A stretch of DNA of 64,000 nt, taken from Ktedonobacter robiniae. GTDB taxonomy: Bacteria; Chloroflexota; Ktedonobacteria; Ktedonobacterales; Ktedonobacteraceae. A program made the position numbers and the translations under genes. The notes beneath the pieces were generated by a model, which did no database searches, had not been told where the DNA came from, and saw only the letters and a list, made by a program, of their open reading frames with translations. Positions 35,307-43,789 of the stretch are shown here, piece after piece. The first letter of the stretch is position 1; each line of letters starts with the position of its first letter. Location: positions 372,001-436,000 of the forward strand of contig NZ_BNJG01000001.1 in the NCBI RefSeq assembly GCF_016587375.1, read 5' to 3'.

Positions 35307-36389
35307 ATGACAAATTCCCGCTATACAGTCTATGTTGGCAGCTATGCCACTCCCGATGCACCCGGCATCCATGCCTTTACCTTTGACATGACAACTGGAA
35401 TATTGACGGCCAAAGGGTCCTCTGCTGGCATTGCACATCCATCCTTTATTCTCGCTCACCCCAACCAGCGCTGGCTCTATGCGGTAAGTGAACAGAGTGA
35501 ACAGGTAGATGGCAAGGCCGGAGCGGTCTGGGGGCTGGCACTGGACAACATCGGCGCGCAGGCGACTTCGCCCCTCTTAAACAGCCAGGCCAGCGGCGGC
35601 AACTGGCCCTGTCACCTGGCGCTGGATGCCAGCGGCAAGTGGCTGGTCGTATCCAACTATGGCAGCGGAACGGTCGCTGTCTTTCCCATTCAGGATGACG
35701 GCAGTCTTGGCGCAATGAGCGAGCATATCCAACACCATGGGAGCGGACCAAATCCAGAGCGACAGGAGGGTCCACATGCGCACTCGGCAACTTTTACGCC
35801 TGATAACCGCTTTCTGATCGTGGCAGACCTGGGAATTGATCAGCTTGTCATCTATGCCTTTGATCCCGTCAAAGGAACCCTCAAAGCGCACGCACAGGTT
35901 CACGCCCGGCCTGGAGCCGGTCCTCGCCATATGGCTTTTCATCCCCAGCGTCCACAACTCGCGGTCGCATGCGAACTAGATAACACCATAGTCATCTATG
36001 ACTACACCGTGGAAGACTGTCACCTCGAGGCACGCCAGGTACTCGAAACGCTACCGTCAGGCGCCCCTGAGAGTGCGGTCGCCGATATTCACTTTGCTCC
36101 TTCAGGCGAACGGCTCTATGTTTCGAATCGAGGCCATAATAGCATCGCAGCCTTTGCCGTTGCCCCAGATGGAGAGTGGCAGCGCCTGGCAACTTCGCCC
36201 ACTGGTGGCAACTGGCCCCGCAACTTCGCCCTCGCGCCCAACGGGCGATTCTTGCTGGTCGCGAACCAGTATAGCGGCGAGATCACGCTCCTCCCAGTAA
36301 TAGAGAGCGAACAAGCCCTCGGAGAACCTATGGCCAGAGTTGCCGTTCCAGGGGCATCATGCATACAATTTGTGAGCAGAGAGAGCTAG
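35307..36389 (+). CDS. Lactonase-family beta-propeller (6-phosphogluconolactonase-like)
   Basis: A 360-residue seven-bladed beta-propeller of the lactonase family that includes YbhE/Pgl. It begins YTVYVGSYATPDAPGIHAF. Blade motifs HPSFILAHPNQRWLYAVSE, HPQRPQLAVACELDNTI and GERLYVSNRGHNSIAAF, and the conserved GPHAHSATFTPD, are visible. It may hydrolyse 6-phosphogluconolactone in the oxidative pentose pathway or another sugar lactone. Start ATG follows AGGAG. The gene is about 110 bases downstream of the kinase and has no pathway neighbours, so the exact substrate is uncertain. Confidence 0.85.
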   Translation: MTNSRYTVYVGSYATPDAPGIHAFTFDMTTGILTAKGSSAGIAHPSFILAHPNQRWLYAVSEQSEQVDGKAGAVWGLALDNIGAQATSPLLNSQASGGNWPCHLALDASGKWLVVSNYGSGTVAVFPIQDDGSLGAMSEHIQHHGSGPNPERQEGPHAHSATFTPDNRFLIVADLGIDQLVIYAFDPVKGTLKAHAQVHARPGAGPRHMAFHPQRPQLAVACELDNTIVIYDYTVEDCHLEARQVLETLPSGAPESAVADIHFAPSGERLYVSNRGHNSIAAFAVAPDGEWQRLATSPTGGNWPRNFALAPNGRFLLVANQYSGEITLLPVIESEQALGEPMARVAVPGASCIQFVSRES

Positions 36390-36636
36390 ATTATGCGAGT
36401 TTGACCGATTTGTTGCAATAGCTCCTGGTTAAAGTTGTGTCCAGTCCGCAATGGCAAAGGGACTCGCGAGATAGAGCATCTGCAAGAGTTTAAAAGCGGT
36501 GCCATAAGTGAGTATTTTCACAAAAATCATACATAATACGGTAAATAAAACTTACTTATCAAAGTATAAATTCAGCATGTGTTAAAATAGGGTGAGGAAA
36601 CCCAATATCCAGGAGATAGATAAGGAGATACAGGGG

Positions 36637-37047
36637 ATGAATGATACTGAGTTCATTGAGCGCAATCAAAAAGTTGTCGAGGAATTTCGCGCTAATAGGG
36701 GAAAGGTCCCAGGTTGGGCGCCTTTGATTCTCATTACAACGAAGGGGGCGAAATCAGGTCGGGAGCGTATTTATCCGTTAATGTCGGTTCCTTATGGGGA
36801 TACCTATCTTGCGGTCGCCTCCAAGGGAGGCTCACCGAAGCATCCTCTATGGTATCACAATCTCATGGCACATCCCGATATCACGGTTGAGGTTGGAAGC
36901 GAGAAGTTTCCTGCCAGAGCCAGGTTGCTCAGTGGCGATGAGCGGGCGCAGGCCTTCACGAAGGCAATCTCGGTCTTTCCCCCTTACGGCGAATATCAGA
37001 AGAAGACCGCCCGCGAGATCCCCGTTTTCCTGCTTGAGCGCATCTAA
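36637..37047 (+). CDS. Deazaflavin-dependent (F420) nitroreductase-family protein
   Basis: A 136-residue protein of the DUF385/deazaflavin-dependent family, with VPGWAPLILITTKGAKSGRE, YLAVASKGGSPKHPLWYHNL and FPPYGEYQKKTAREIPVFLL. Family members use F420H2 to reduce quinones or nitro compounds. The ATG at 36637 has AAGGAGATACAGGGG upstream and is preferred to the longer frame from 36592. A terminator hairpin follows. It is a second, intact family member, paralogous to the frameshifted one at 2528. Confidence 0.88.
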   Translation: MNDTEFIERNQKVVEEFRANRGKVPGWAPLILITTKGAKSGRERIYPLMSVPYGDTYLAVASKGGSPKHPLWYHNLMAHPDITVEVGSEKFPARARLLSGDERAQAFTKAISVFPPYGEYQKKTAREIPVFLLERI

Positions 37048-37096
37048 GCGCAGCAAAAGCATGCTGAGAATACTTGCCACCATCCACTCATAAGAG

Positions 37097-37141
37097 GAGG
37101 CATGGGCTTTTGTGCGATCTTTGTACAAAAGCCCATGCCTC
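37097..37141. terminator. Perfect 17-bp hairpin between convergent genes
   Basis: Arms 37097-37113 and 37125-37141 pair perfectly with an 11-base loop; the stem reads GAGGCATGGGCTTTTGT. It lies between the deazaflavin gene and the stop of the convergent DsbA-like gene and probably ends both. Confidence 0.7.
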
Positions 37142-37149
37142 TTACGCTC

Positions 37150-37863
37150 TTAGTCGTTCTGGGGAATGGCGCAATTGTCGCCTTCACAGACGCCCGCATC
37201 CTGCGTGCTTCCACTGAAATTGATAAGTGGATGGGACTCGGACCACGCCTTCGTGAGCACCTCCGCAAATACCTGGCTCGGCTGCGCGCCGGAGATCCCA
37301 TACTTCTCATCAATGGCGAAGAAAGGAACACCCTGAACACCAAACATGCTGCCACGCTGGAAGTCCGCCTTTACCTCGTCGGCATAGGCATCGCTCTCAA
37401 GCGCCCCCCGCAGTTCATCGGCATCGAGACCAATCTCGGTCCCCAGGCGCACAAGCTCATTAATGTCGGAGACCGCCGCGCCCTCGGTAAAGTGCGCTTT
37501 GAGCAGGCGCTCTTTAGCTTCATCCTGGAGGTTCTTGTGAGCCGCGAAATGGATCAGGCGGTGCGCGTCAAAGGTGTTGTCGTAGATGGCCGTGTCTAGA
37601 TGATACTCCAGACCAGCTTCGGCAGCGACCTGCGTCACGCGCTCGTTCATAGCCTTTACCTTCTCGGGTCCACCAAACTTCTTCGCGAGGGCCTCGCCCG
37701 TTGTCTGCTTCGAGTCGCGGGGGGCGTTGGGGTCAAGCTGATAGCTGCGCCAGATAACATCAACCTGCTCGCGCTGTGGAAACTCTGCCAGCGCGACCTC
37801 AAAGTGTCGCTTCCCAATGTAGCACCAGGGGCAGGCAACATCGGACCAGATTTCAACCTTCAT
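37150..37863 (-). CDS. DsbA-family FrnE-like oxidoreductase
   Basis: A 237-residue thioredoxin-fold protein of the DsbA/FrnE group. The active site is CPWC near residues 11-14 (SDVACPWCYIG), followed by an alpha-helical insertion (FDAHRLIHFA, AHFTEGAAVSDINELVRLG) and the cis-Pro loop GVQGVPFFAI. The C terminus has an extra Cys pair (GVCEGDNCAI). No signal peptide, so it is probably a cytoplasmic dithiol oxidoreductase or polyketide-type isomerase. Start ATG at 37863 with AGGGAGAGAACCC upstream. Confidence 0.9.
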   Translation of the reverse strand: MKVEIWSDVACPWCYIGKRHFEVALAEFPQREQVDVIWRSYQLDPNAPRDSKQTTGEALAKKFGGPEKVKAMNERVTQVAAEAGLEYHLDTAIYDNTFDAHRLIHFAAHKNLQDEAKERLLKAHFTEGAAVSDINELVRLGTEIGLDADELRGALESDAYADEVKADFQRGSMFGVQGVPFFAIDEKYGISGAQPSQVFAEVLTKAWSESHPLINFSGSTQDAGVCEGDNCAIPQND

Positions 37864-38007
37864 GGATGGGTTCTCTCCCTTATTCTTAATGCGCGCCCCC
37901 GAATATGAGCGGGACGTCGCGCTTCATAATAACATTGCTCTATAAATAGCGTACTCTGCCATATAAGAACAATCACCAACGAAAAAATCTTCCCCGAAGA
38001 ACCTTCG

Positions 38008-38104
38008 TGCCTGCGGCACTCAGGAGTAAAGAAGGTGTATGTGGAAAACGGCTTTGCCGTTTTCCACATACACCTTCTTTACTCCAAGGCTCGCTACGCG
38101 AGCC
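38008..38104. repeat. Cluster of three adjacent hairpins
   Basis: Three consecutive palindromes: GTGCCTGCGGCAC (38008-38020); a perfect 30-bp stem with a TTT loop (38023-38085, arms starting GGAGTAAAGAAGG); and GGCTCGCTACGCGAGCC (38088-38104). Spacing between them is 2 bases each. They sit in the gap after the DsbA-like gene start and code for nothing. The small CCTGC-loop hairpin motif recurs elsewhere in the window. Confidence 0.8.
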
Positions 38105-38159
38105 AAGACAAGAGTCAGAAGAAACTTGGCAGACAGCCCTTGAACACATACAGCAGTGT

Positions 38160-38188
38160 TTGCAAAAAAGCAAATCTGGGTCTATACT
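38160..38188 (+). promoter_or_regulatory. Promoter of candidate structured RNA
   Basis: TTGCAA (38160-38165) and TATACT (38183-38188) with an ideal 17-base spacer. The predicted start is near 38195. No protein gene follows closely, but a structured region and terminator do. Confidence 0.6.
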
Positions 38189-38194
38189 AGTAAT

Positions 38195-38388
38195 GCCCCA
38201 ATAAAGGACGCGTCAATATTGGAAGGCCGTCTTTGCTATGTGGTTTGCGCGAATGAAAGTTGCGCAAGAAACACCGCCAACAAAGATGCATTTCTCTGCA
38301 GTGTCTCTTAAACTTTCACGACTGAGAGAAATGAGTTAAAGCCGAGTGCTTACCAGATATCGGGCAGCACCTCGGCTTTAACATTTTT
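38195..38388 (+). ncRNA. Candidate structured RNA, promoter to terminator, about 190 nt
   Basis: Between the promoter and a Rho-independent terminator lie several paired segments: CCAATA/TATTGG (38198-38203 with 38217-38222), TCTTTG/CAAAGA (38230-38235 with 38281-38286), TTGCGC/GCGCAA (38245-38250 with 38262-38267), and CATTTCTCT/AGAGAAATG (38289-38297 with 38325-38333). The hairpin-loop sequence TGAAAGTT (38254-38261) is fully complementary to AACTTTCA (38311-38318), a possible pseudoknot. The terminator stem GTTAAAGCCGAG/CTCGGCTTTAAC (38335-38382) is followed by ATTTTT. I do not recognise it as 6S, tmRNA, RNase P or a known riboswitch. Confidence 0.5.
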
Positions 38389-38641
38389 GGCAGAAGTTCC
38401 CCATGTAGACATCGCCATAATCACACGTTTCAAATCACCTTCAAGACCTCATCCCACATATAGGCACATGCGCCGAATGAAGTGTTTCTCATTCTCCAAA
38501 GTATGCGTCCACCAGCGTTGATCATATAAGATCACTTCTCATCCGCTTTGGCAACGCATTTTACTTCAATAGTACAACAGTCTTTTTTGCGCCGCTTTAT
38601 CAAGCGCATAGATGCTCATACAATGTAAGGAGAACACTTCC

Positions 38642-39919
38642 ATGGTTCAACAACCAGGTCGTTCCTGCCCCTCGTGTGGATCCCCCCTGGGCGCGGGACA
38701 GCGCTTCTGCTCAAACTGTGGCTCAATCGTTGAGGAAGATATCAATAAGCCGACGGAACGTACGCCAGGGGAACTTCAGTATCGCGATCTCCAGCAGGAG
38801 GCAACCCAATGGAGTTCGCCCACACCCACGCCTCCTCCTCCTCCTCCTTCTCAAGGACCAGCCATCTCACAACAAGCCTATGAACGGCCTATGAATTACC
38901 AGCCTGTCCCGTCCTACGCTCAGGCCCAACCCTCTTCATCAGGGAAAGCACTCCGACAGATTGGATGCGGAACGATACTTATCCTGCTAGTGATACTCTC
39001 GCTCTGTGGCGGAGCGGGATACCTTGGTTTCCAATGGATCAAAGGCGCCGCCACCAGTGCTTCTCGCAGCACGCCATCTACCTATAACTCTAATGGCAAT
39101 AGCTCGGATAACTCAGGCACCAGTAGTGGTTCAGTCATCACGACGGCACTCAATACCAAGGCCGTTACCTATGCCAGCGTCTCCATCAGCATCGTCAATG
39201 TTCAGCAGGCGAACAGCCTGCCAGGTGATGAGAATGGGAATCAGACGGGTCTGCTGCGCTTAAACCTGAAAGAGGATAATACCTCTTCAAAAGGATCGTA
39301 TTATTACTACGGAGACGTCGCGCATCTGATTCTGCCCGGTGGCAATAGTATCGCGCCAGGCACCATGCAAAAATCTTCGGGTCCCGATGCCTCGACCAAG
39401 CGCGATAACTGGCTTGATTTCCCGGTAGCCACGAATATTAAGCCAGATCAGTTGACCCTCCGCCTGGGCAAGAGCACTGAAGCCCAGATTGATATTCCTT
39501 TGAAATCCGATGCAGACGTGGCGAAATACCAGCCAACGACGATCACACCCAATAAACATGTCCAGTATGCCGATGTGACCTGGACGATTACCAGCGCCAC
39601 ACTGCAAATGAGCTTCCAGGGCAAACAGGCCGATAACGGAAAGCGCTTTGTCGTGCTCAAGCTGCGCATGGATAACACCAGTTCCAAGACGTTTATTGGC
39701 TACGATGGCGATTATATGCGTCTCCAATCTGGCGACACCACAAGCCCCCCAGACGGCGACAGTGATGTCCCTACCAGCGTCGACTCTAATCAATCAAACG
39801 TGACTGGTACTGCCGCATTTATGATTCCCGATGGCAACCCCAATTGTACGTTTATCCTGTTAAATACGCCCTCTACTGGCTCTGTGCCACAACAAACCAT
39901 TGACCTGCAATTCAAATAA
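38642..39919 (+). CDS. Zinc-ribbon membrane protein with extracellular DUF4352-like domain
   Basis: A 425-residue protein. The N terminus is a zinc ribbon with two CxxC knuckles (CPSCGSPL and FCSNCGS). A Pro-rich linker (TPTPPPPPPSQ) follows, then one membrane helix (about residues 108-130) and a long extracellular region. That region has two similar beta-rich modules (ALNTKAVTYASVSISIVNV and HVQYADVTWTITSATLQ), each resembling the DUF4352/telomeric-repeat-like immunoglobulin fold. The ATG at 38642 has AAGGAGAAC upstream. Function unknown; a surface-exposed stress or envelope protein is possible. Confidence 0.75.
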   Translation: MVQQPGRSCPSCGSPLGAGQRFCSNCGSIVEEDINKPTERTPGELQYRDLQQEATQWSSPTPTPPPPPPSQGPAISQQAYERPMNYQPVPSYAQAQPSSSGKALRQIGCGTILILLVILSLCGGAGYLGFQWIKGAATSASRSTPSTYNSNGNSSDNSGTSSGSVITTALNTKAVTYASVSISIVNVQQANSLPGDENGNQTGLLRLNLKEDNTSSKGSYYYYGDVAHLILPGGNSIAPGTMQKSSGPDASTKRDNWLDFPVATNIKPDQLTLRLGKSTEAQIDIPLKSDADVAKYQPTTITPNKHVQYADVTWTITSATLQMSFQGKQADNGKRFVVLKLRMDNTSSKTFIGYDGDYMRLQSGDTTSPPDGDSDVPTSVDSNQSNVTGTAAFMIPDGNPNCTFILLNTPSTGSVPQQTIDLQFK

Positions 39920-39925
39920 GCCAGA

Positions 39926-39998
39926 TAGTTTGTAGGTGGTATGGTAAAGCCCTGGCAGCTTGCGACTGCCAGGGCTTTACCATACCACCTACAAACTA
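39926..39998. terminator. Perfect 33-bp hairpin between convergent genes
   Basis: Arms 39926-39958 and 39966-39998 are perfectly complementary, with a seven-base loop. The right arm contains the egtD stop codon. A stem this long with no mismatch is unusual for a simple terminator, but its place between convergent stops fits that role. Confidence 0.7.
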
Positions 39999-40964
39999 GA
40001 GGGTTGTCAGGTACTGGACGCTAAAGAGCCGTTGCTCATCGCACCAGGCGCGTTCAACGCTAAAGCCTGCGGCTCGCGCCAAGCGCGCAAACTCCTCCAG
40101 CGAGTATTTATAGGAACTCTCGGTCCAGATGCTTTCGCCACGCTTAAAAGGGATCTCGATATCGTCAATGTGTACAACCTGTTCCTCCAGGCTCACAAGA
40201 TGCATCTCGATACGCCCCTCACCTGGATTATAGCAAGCGTAATGGCGAAATTGCGCGAGCTGGAAATCGGCCTCCAACTCCTGATTGAGTCGCCGCAAGA
40301 GATTCAGGTTAAACTGGGCGGTGATCCCCTGCGGATCATTATAGGCATGGTGCAGGACCGTAAAGTCTTTTTTGAGGTCGACGCCGATGAGCAGCCCTCC
40401 ACCTCTACAGGTGTGCGCGATCTGTTGCAGGAAGCGCCGGGCCGCCTTTGGCTCAAAGTTGCCAATTGTGGCCCCCGGAAAGTAGCCGATGCGCTGGCGT
40501 ACCGCTCTCGCAGGCATGGGAAGCTCAAACTCACTGGTATAGTCGGCGCAGACAGGCAGTACTTCGAGCGCTGGATAGGCCAGCGCCAGGGCAATAGCCG
40601 CCTCCTTCAGATACGCTTTTGAAATGTCTATAGGAATATACCCCGCCAGGTCCTTCAGCGTATCGAGTAACATGCGTGTCTTCAGGCTATTGCCACTCCC
40701 ATACTCGACAAGCAAGCAGTCCGGCCCGAGCAGTTCAGCAAGTTCTTCCACGCACTGCTGCATGATCCGCCTTTCGGTGCGCGTTGGATAATAGGCCTCC
40801 AGTTCACAGATCTGAGCGAAGAGTCTGGACCCCAGTTCGTCATAGAAGTATTTACTGGGCAGGGCCTTGGGCGACTGCTGCAACCCCTGCATGACCTCCT
40901 GCCGCAACGTTGTGCAGGTGGGGGCGCAATCAAGCAGTTGGAGTGTCAGATGCTTGCTACGCAT
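39996..40964 (-). CDS. egtD: L-histidine N-alpha-methyltransferase (ergothioneine)
   Basis: A 322-residue SAM-dependent enzyme that trimethylates histidine to hercynine. It matches the EgtD length of about 320. Family features are LPSKYFYDELGSRLFAQICEL, YYPTRTERRI, VEYGSGNSLKTRMLL (SAM binding), YIPIDIS, YFPGATIGNF and LLIGVDLKKD. The frame is open upstream to 41198, but the ATG at 40964, after AGGGGGGAGAGGCGC, gives the family length and overlaps the egtB stop by 8 bases. It forms an operon with egtB. Confidence 0.93.
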   Translation of the reverse strand: MRSKHLTLQLLDCAPTCTTLRQEVMQGLQQSPKALPSKYFYDELGSRLFAQICELEAYYPTRTERRIMQQCVEELAELLGPDCLLVEYGSGNSLKTRMLLDTLKDLAGYIPIDISKAYLKEAAIALALAYPALEVLPVCADYTSEFELPMPARAVRQRIGYFPGATIGNFEPKAARRFLQQIAHTCRGGGLLIGVDLKKDFTVLHHAYNDPQGITAQFNLNLLRRLNQELEADFQLAQFRHYACYNPGEGRIEMHLVSLEEQVVHIDDIEIPFKRGESIWTESSYKYSLEEFARLARAAGFSVERAWCDEQRLFSVQYLTTL

Positions 40965-42267
40965 GCGCCTCTCCCCCCCTGGCCAGGCGAATGCCTGTAA
41001 ATTGCCAGCGCGCATCTGGTGGGAAGAAGTTGCGATAGGTTGGGCGGATATGCGAGAGGGAGGTGACACATGAACCACCGCGCAGGACAAACTGGTTACA
41101 CATAAACTTACCGTTATACTCGCCAACCGCTCCTGATGCAGGTCGAAAGCCTGGATAAGGAGCATAGGCACTCTGTGTCCACTCCCAGACATCGCCATAC
41201 ATCTGCATGGGGCCCTCTTTCTGGAGCGCTATCTGCATAGGCACAGGATGGTAGACGCCACTCTCCACAAAGTTCCCTCTCACGTCCAGGCCACTGGCCG
41301 CGACCTCCCACTCCGCCTCGGTCGCAAGCCTGGCATGCTTCCAGTGGGCGTAGGCATCGGCCTCGTAGTAGCTGACATGGCAGACAGGCTCGTCTTTGTT
41401 GACTGCACGCAGGCCGCTCAAGGTCATCATGCACCACTGACCATCCCGTTTCTCCCAGTAGAGGGGTGCCTGCCACTGCTGCTCTTGCACGGTGCGCCAG
41501 CCATCCGAGAGCCAGAGCGTGGGTGTGCGATACCCGCCATCCTCGATAAACTCAAGGTACTCACCATTGGTGACCAGGCGTGAGCCCAGTTGGAAGGGCT
41601 GGACATAGGTTTTATGCCGGGGTCCTTCGTTGTCAAAGGCAAATCCCTCGCCTTTATAGCCTATCCAGTAGACATCCTCCTGATAAGTTATCCAACGCAG
41701 GGGTGCAACCGAGAGCGAGGAAGAGACAGGAGCCTCATGATAAGCGGGATTGAGAGGATTACAAGAGAGCACATGCTTGATATCGGTAAGCATCAGTTCC
41801 TGGTGCTGCTGCTCATGATGCAGACCCAGCGTGATAATGGGTGTGAGCGCGCCCAGGCGACTCTCTTCGAGATGCTCAAACAGGGCCTGCATGTGCTCAT
41901 CGACATAGCGGCGATACTGGTAGGTTTCCGTAACGGTTGGACGAGAAATCAGACCGCGCTTGGGGCGACAATGGCGCGCACCGACGCTATTGTAGTAGGA
42001 ATTGAAAAGATATGTGTACTGGGGATGGAGCGAGGTATAGCCAGGTTGGGCGGCGGAGAGCACGAAGGTCTCCCAGAACCAACTCACATGAGCTAAATGC
42101 CATTTCGTCGGGCTGACATCTGGCATAGATTGCACAACATAATCTTCTGTCACCAGCGGCTTACATATCAGTTCAGAGAAGGCGCGCACCTGTTTGTACT
42201 GCTCAGTGAGAGCATGGCGGGAGTGGGTCAGGGCCGAGGGTGTTTTGGGCTGCGCATAATCTACCAT
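40957..42267 (-). CDS. egtB: Ergothioneine biosynthesis sulfoxide synthase
   Basis: A 436-residue non-heme iron enzyme joining hercynine to a thiol in an oxygen-dependent reaction. It has an N-terminal DinB-like domain and a C-terminal formylglycine-generating-enzyme-like fold. Iron ligands expected from EgtB structures are His60 (KWHLAHVSW), His151 and His155 (HHEQQHQEL). The C-terminal part has GGYRTPTLWLSDGW, CHVSYYEADAYAHW, ATEAEWEVAA, GDVWEWTQSAY and FVLRGGSC. Start ATG with AAAGGAGAATACTC. The thiol donor (Cys or gamma-Glu-Cys) is not decided by the sequence. It is paired with egtD; no egtA, egtC or egtE is in the window. Confidence 0.93.
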   Translation of the reverse strand: MVDYAQPKTPSALTHSRHALTEQYKQVRAFSELICKPLVTEDYVVQSMPDVSPTKWHLAHVSWFWETFVLSAAQPGYTSLHPQYTYLFNSYYNSVGARHCRPKRGLISRPTVTETYQYRRYVDEHMQALFEHLEESRLGALTPIITLGLHHEQQHQELMLTDIKHVLSCNPLNPAYHEAPVSSSLSVAPLRWITYQEDVYWIGYKGEGFAFDNEGPRHKTYVQPFQLGSRLVTNGEYLEFIEDGGYRTPTLWLSDGWRTVQEQQWQAPLYWEKRDGQWCMMTLSGLRAVNKDEPVCHVSYYEADAYAHWKHARLATEAEWEVAASGLDVRGNFVESGVYHPVPMQIALQKEGPMQMYGDVWEWTQSAYAPYPGFRPASGAVGEYNGKFMCNQFVLRGGSCVTSLSHIRPTYRNFFPPDARWQFTGIRLARGGEAHA

Positions 42268-42489
42268 GAGTATTCTCCTTTAGTGATGGCATAACGCCCA
42301 AGGATATGCTGAATTAGATTCTGCCAATGGTGCATTCGCTTTCAGCATACACGGCGCAAAAAACTACACGATGGCAGATTCTCTCACATCACTCTTTCCC
42401 CTTTGCTACATGTTTATGATGAGAACAGACCCGTAAGTATCCCATGGGTGCATAGATATTTGCTTGAGAAACAGAAAGGAAATACCAGA

Positions 42490-42717
42490 ATGAACTTTGA
42501 TATTACCCAGGTAGACCAGATGGTCAATAAGATTCCCTACCCTGTGTCCACATCCAATCTTAAACAGATGGCACAGCAGTTTAGCGGGGGCAATCCGCAG
42601 ATTACGGCGGTTATTGATCGCCTGCCCGAAAAAACCTATAATTCATCTGATGAACTCAAGAGTGACCTCCAAAAAAACCTGGGAAACCTGGGGAATATGG
42701 GAGGCTTCAAGCTCTAA
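42490..42717 (+). CDS. Small DUF2795-family protein
   Basis: A 75-residue protein containing YPVSTSNLKQMAQQ and VIDRLPEKTYNSSDEL, the core of DUF2795, a small helical domain of unknown function often near stress genes. The ATG at 42490 follows AAAGGAAATACCAG; an extended frame from 42403 is less likely. It is divergent from egtB and convergent with the universal stress genes, with a 16-bp hairpin after it. Confidence 0.75.
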   Translation: MNFDITQVDQMVNKIPYPVSTSNLKQMAQQFSGGNPQITAVIDRLPEKTYNSSDELKSDLQKNLGNLGNMGGFKL

Positions 42718-42749
42718 GCCATTTCCCCGTTTAGCTCGCTTCTATAGCG

Positions 42750-42790
42750 GGTGGGAACATGTTCCATGCAGTAAGGAACATGTTCCCACC
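42750..42790. terminator. Perfect 16-bp hairpin
   Basis: GGTGGGAACATGTTCC pairs with GGAACATGTTCCCACC around a nine-base loop, ending six bases before the stop codon of the convergent stress-protein gene. Confidence 0.65.
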
Positions 42791-42795
42791 TGCTG

Positions 42796-43788
42796 CTACA
42801 ATGCTTTACCAGGATCAGGACGTACCAGCAACACGGGCCTCGTCGCCGCAGCCAGGACGCGCTCAGCAGTGCTCCCCAGAACCCAGCGCTCAAAGTCACC
42901 ACGTCCATGTGTAGCAAGCGCTACCAGGTGACAAAGCTGAGCTGCTTCATCACACTGACTGGTCTCAGCCAGGTGAAGCAGGGTATGAGCCGGGTCGCTC
43001 CCCTTCACAATCGCCCATGATAGCCGTACGCCGGTTTCCGCTCCAAGTGTGTCTTTCAACCTGGCAACCAGGTTCTTGAGATACTCATGTGCCAACGATG
43101 TCGCCTCTTCTTCAATGTTCTGGACGAGGCACGCGCGACGGTACAGGGCGAGTTCATCGCTAGAGAGTGACTGAATTACGCGTACCAGGTGCAATTCACC
43201 TTGCTGGGGTGCTGAGAGCAGAGACACCAGTTGCGCCGCTGGACACAGCACTGACTCTGCCCACCTGGACCCATCCAGGCCAACCAGCGCGCAGAGCGCA
43301 CCTGGCTTCTCAAGCGTAAGGCATTCCTCTCGCAGGCATGCACTACTCATTATGAGTACCGGCACATGACTATGGCGCGCCACCTTTTGCGCTACGCTTC
43401 CCAGCATCCAGTGCTTAAAACCGGTCCTCCCATGCGTGCTCATCACGAACATATCCACATGCTGCTCACGCGCAAAGGCGAGCAGAGACGATGCCGCCTC
43501 GCCATATAAGACCACTTGCTGAGTCTCTATACCAGCGACCGCTGGTCTCTGAGTCAGGTGTGTGAGGTAGTTCTTCGCATCCTCCGCCGAGTCGACATCG
43601 TCATCGGCATACATATAGCAGGCATAGGGATTGGCAAGCGCCATACACGATGCCATGTTATCAATGACTCGCACCACGCGTGCCAGAAACAATGTTCCCC
43701 CCGAACGGCGCACAATGGCAGCGGCAAGCGGGAGCACGCGTTCAGCAAACGCAGACCCATCCAGAGGAACCAGAACATTGTGAAACAT
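42796..43788 (-). CDS. Universal stress protein, two UspA domains
   Basis: A 330-residue tandem UspA protein. Each half begins with a VLVPLDGS- or ALVGLDGS-type strand, and the ATP-binding loop G-x2-G-x9-G(S/T) occurs in both (first LGSVAQKVARHSHVP, second LGSTAERVLAAATRP). Such proteins bind ATP and act in stress tolerance. The ATG at 43788 follows GAGGAGGAGACATAAG. It starts within two bases of the stop of the next universal stress gene, indicating one operon. Confidence 0.88.
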   Translation of the reverse strand: MFHNVLVPLDGSAFAERVLPLAAAIVRRSGGTLFLARVVRVIDNMASCMALANPYACYMYADDDVDSAEDAKNYLTHLTQRPAVAGIETQQVVLYGEAASSLLAFAREQHVDMFVMSTHGRTGFKHWMLGSVAQKVARHSHVPVLIMSSACLREECLTLEKPGALCALVGLDGSRWAESVLCPAAQLVSLLSAPQQGELHLVRVIQSLSSDELALYRRACLVQNIEEEATSLAHEYLKNLVARLKDTLGAETGVRLSWAIVKGSDPAHTLLHLAETSQCDEAAQLCHLVALATHGRGDFERWVLGSTAERVLAAATRPVLLVRPDPGKAL

Positions 43789-43789
43789 C

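Larger units (their letters stand above)
37864..38641. other. Long gap holding hairpins and candidate RNA
   Basis: About 780 bases without a protein gene. The first half contains the three-hairpin cluster, the second the candidate RNA with its promoter and terminator. From 38390 to 38641 I see only the upstream region of the zinc-ribbon gene. Confidence 0.6.

Noticed and set aside
37102-37599. 165-codon plus-strand frame opposite the DsbA-like gene
   Set aside because: Antisense shadow that begins inside the terminator hairpin.
38007-38204. Short open frames through the three-hairpin cluster
   Set aside because: They are produced by the palindromes themselves and have no ribosome site. A C-terminal stretch near 38110-38200 looks protein-like but has no start or homologue I can name.
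39960-40622. 220-codon plus-strand frame opposite egtD
   Set aside because: Antisense shadow starting in the 33-bp hairpin.
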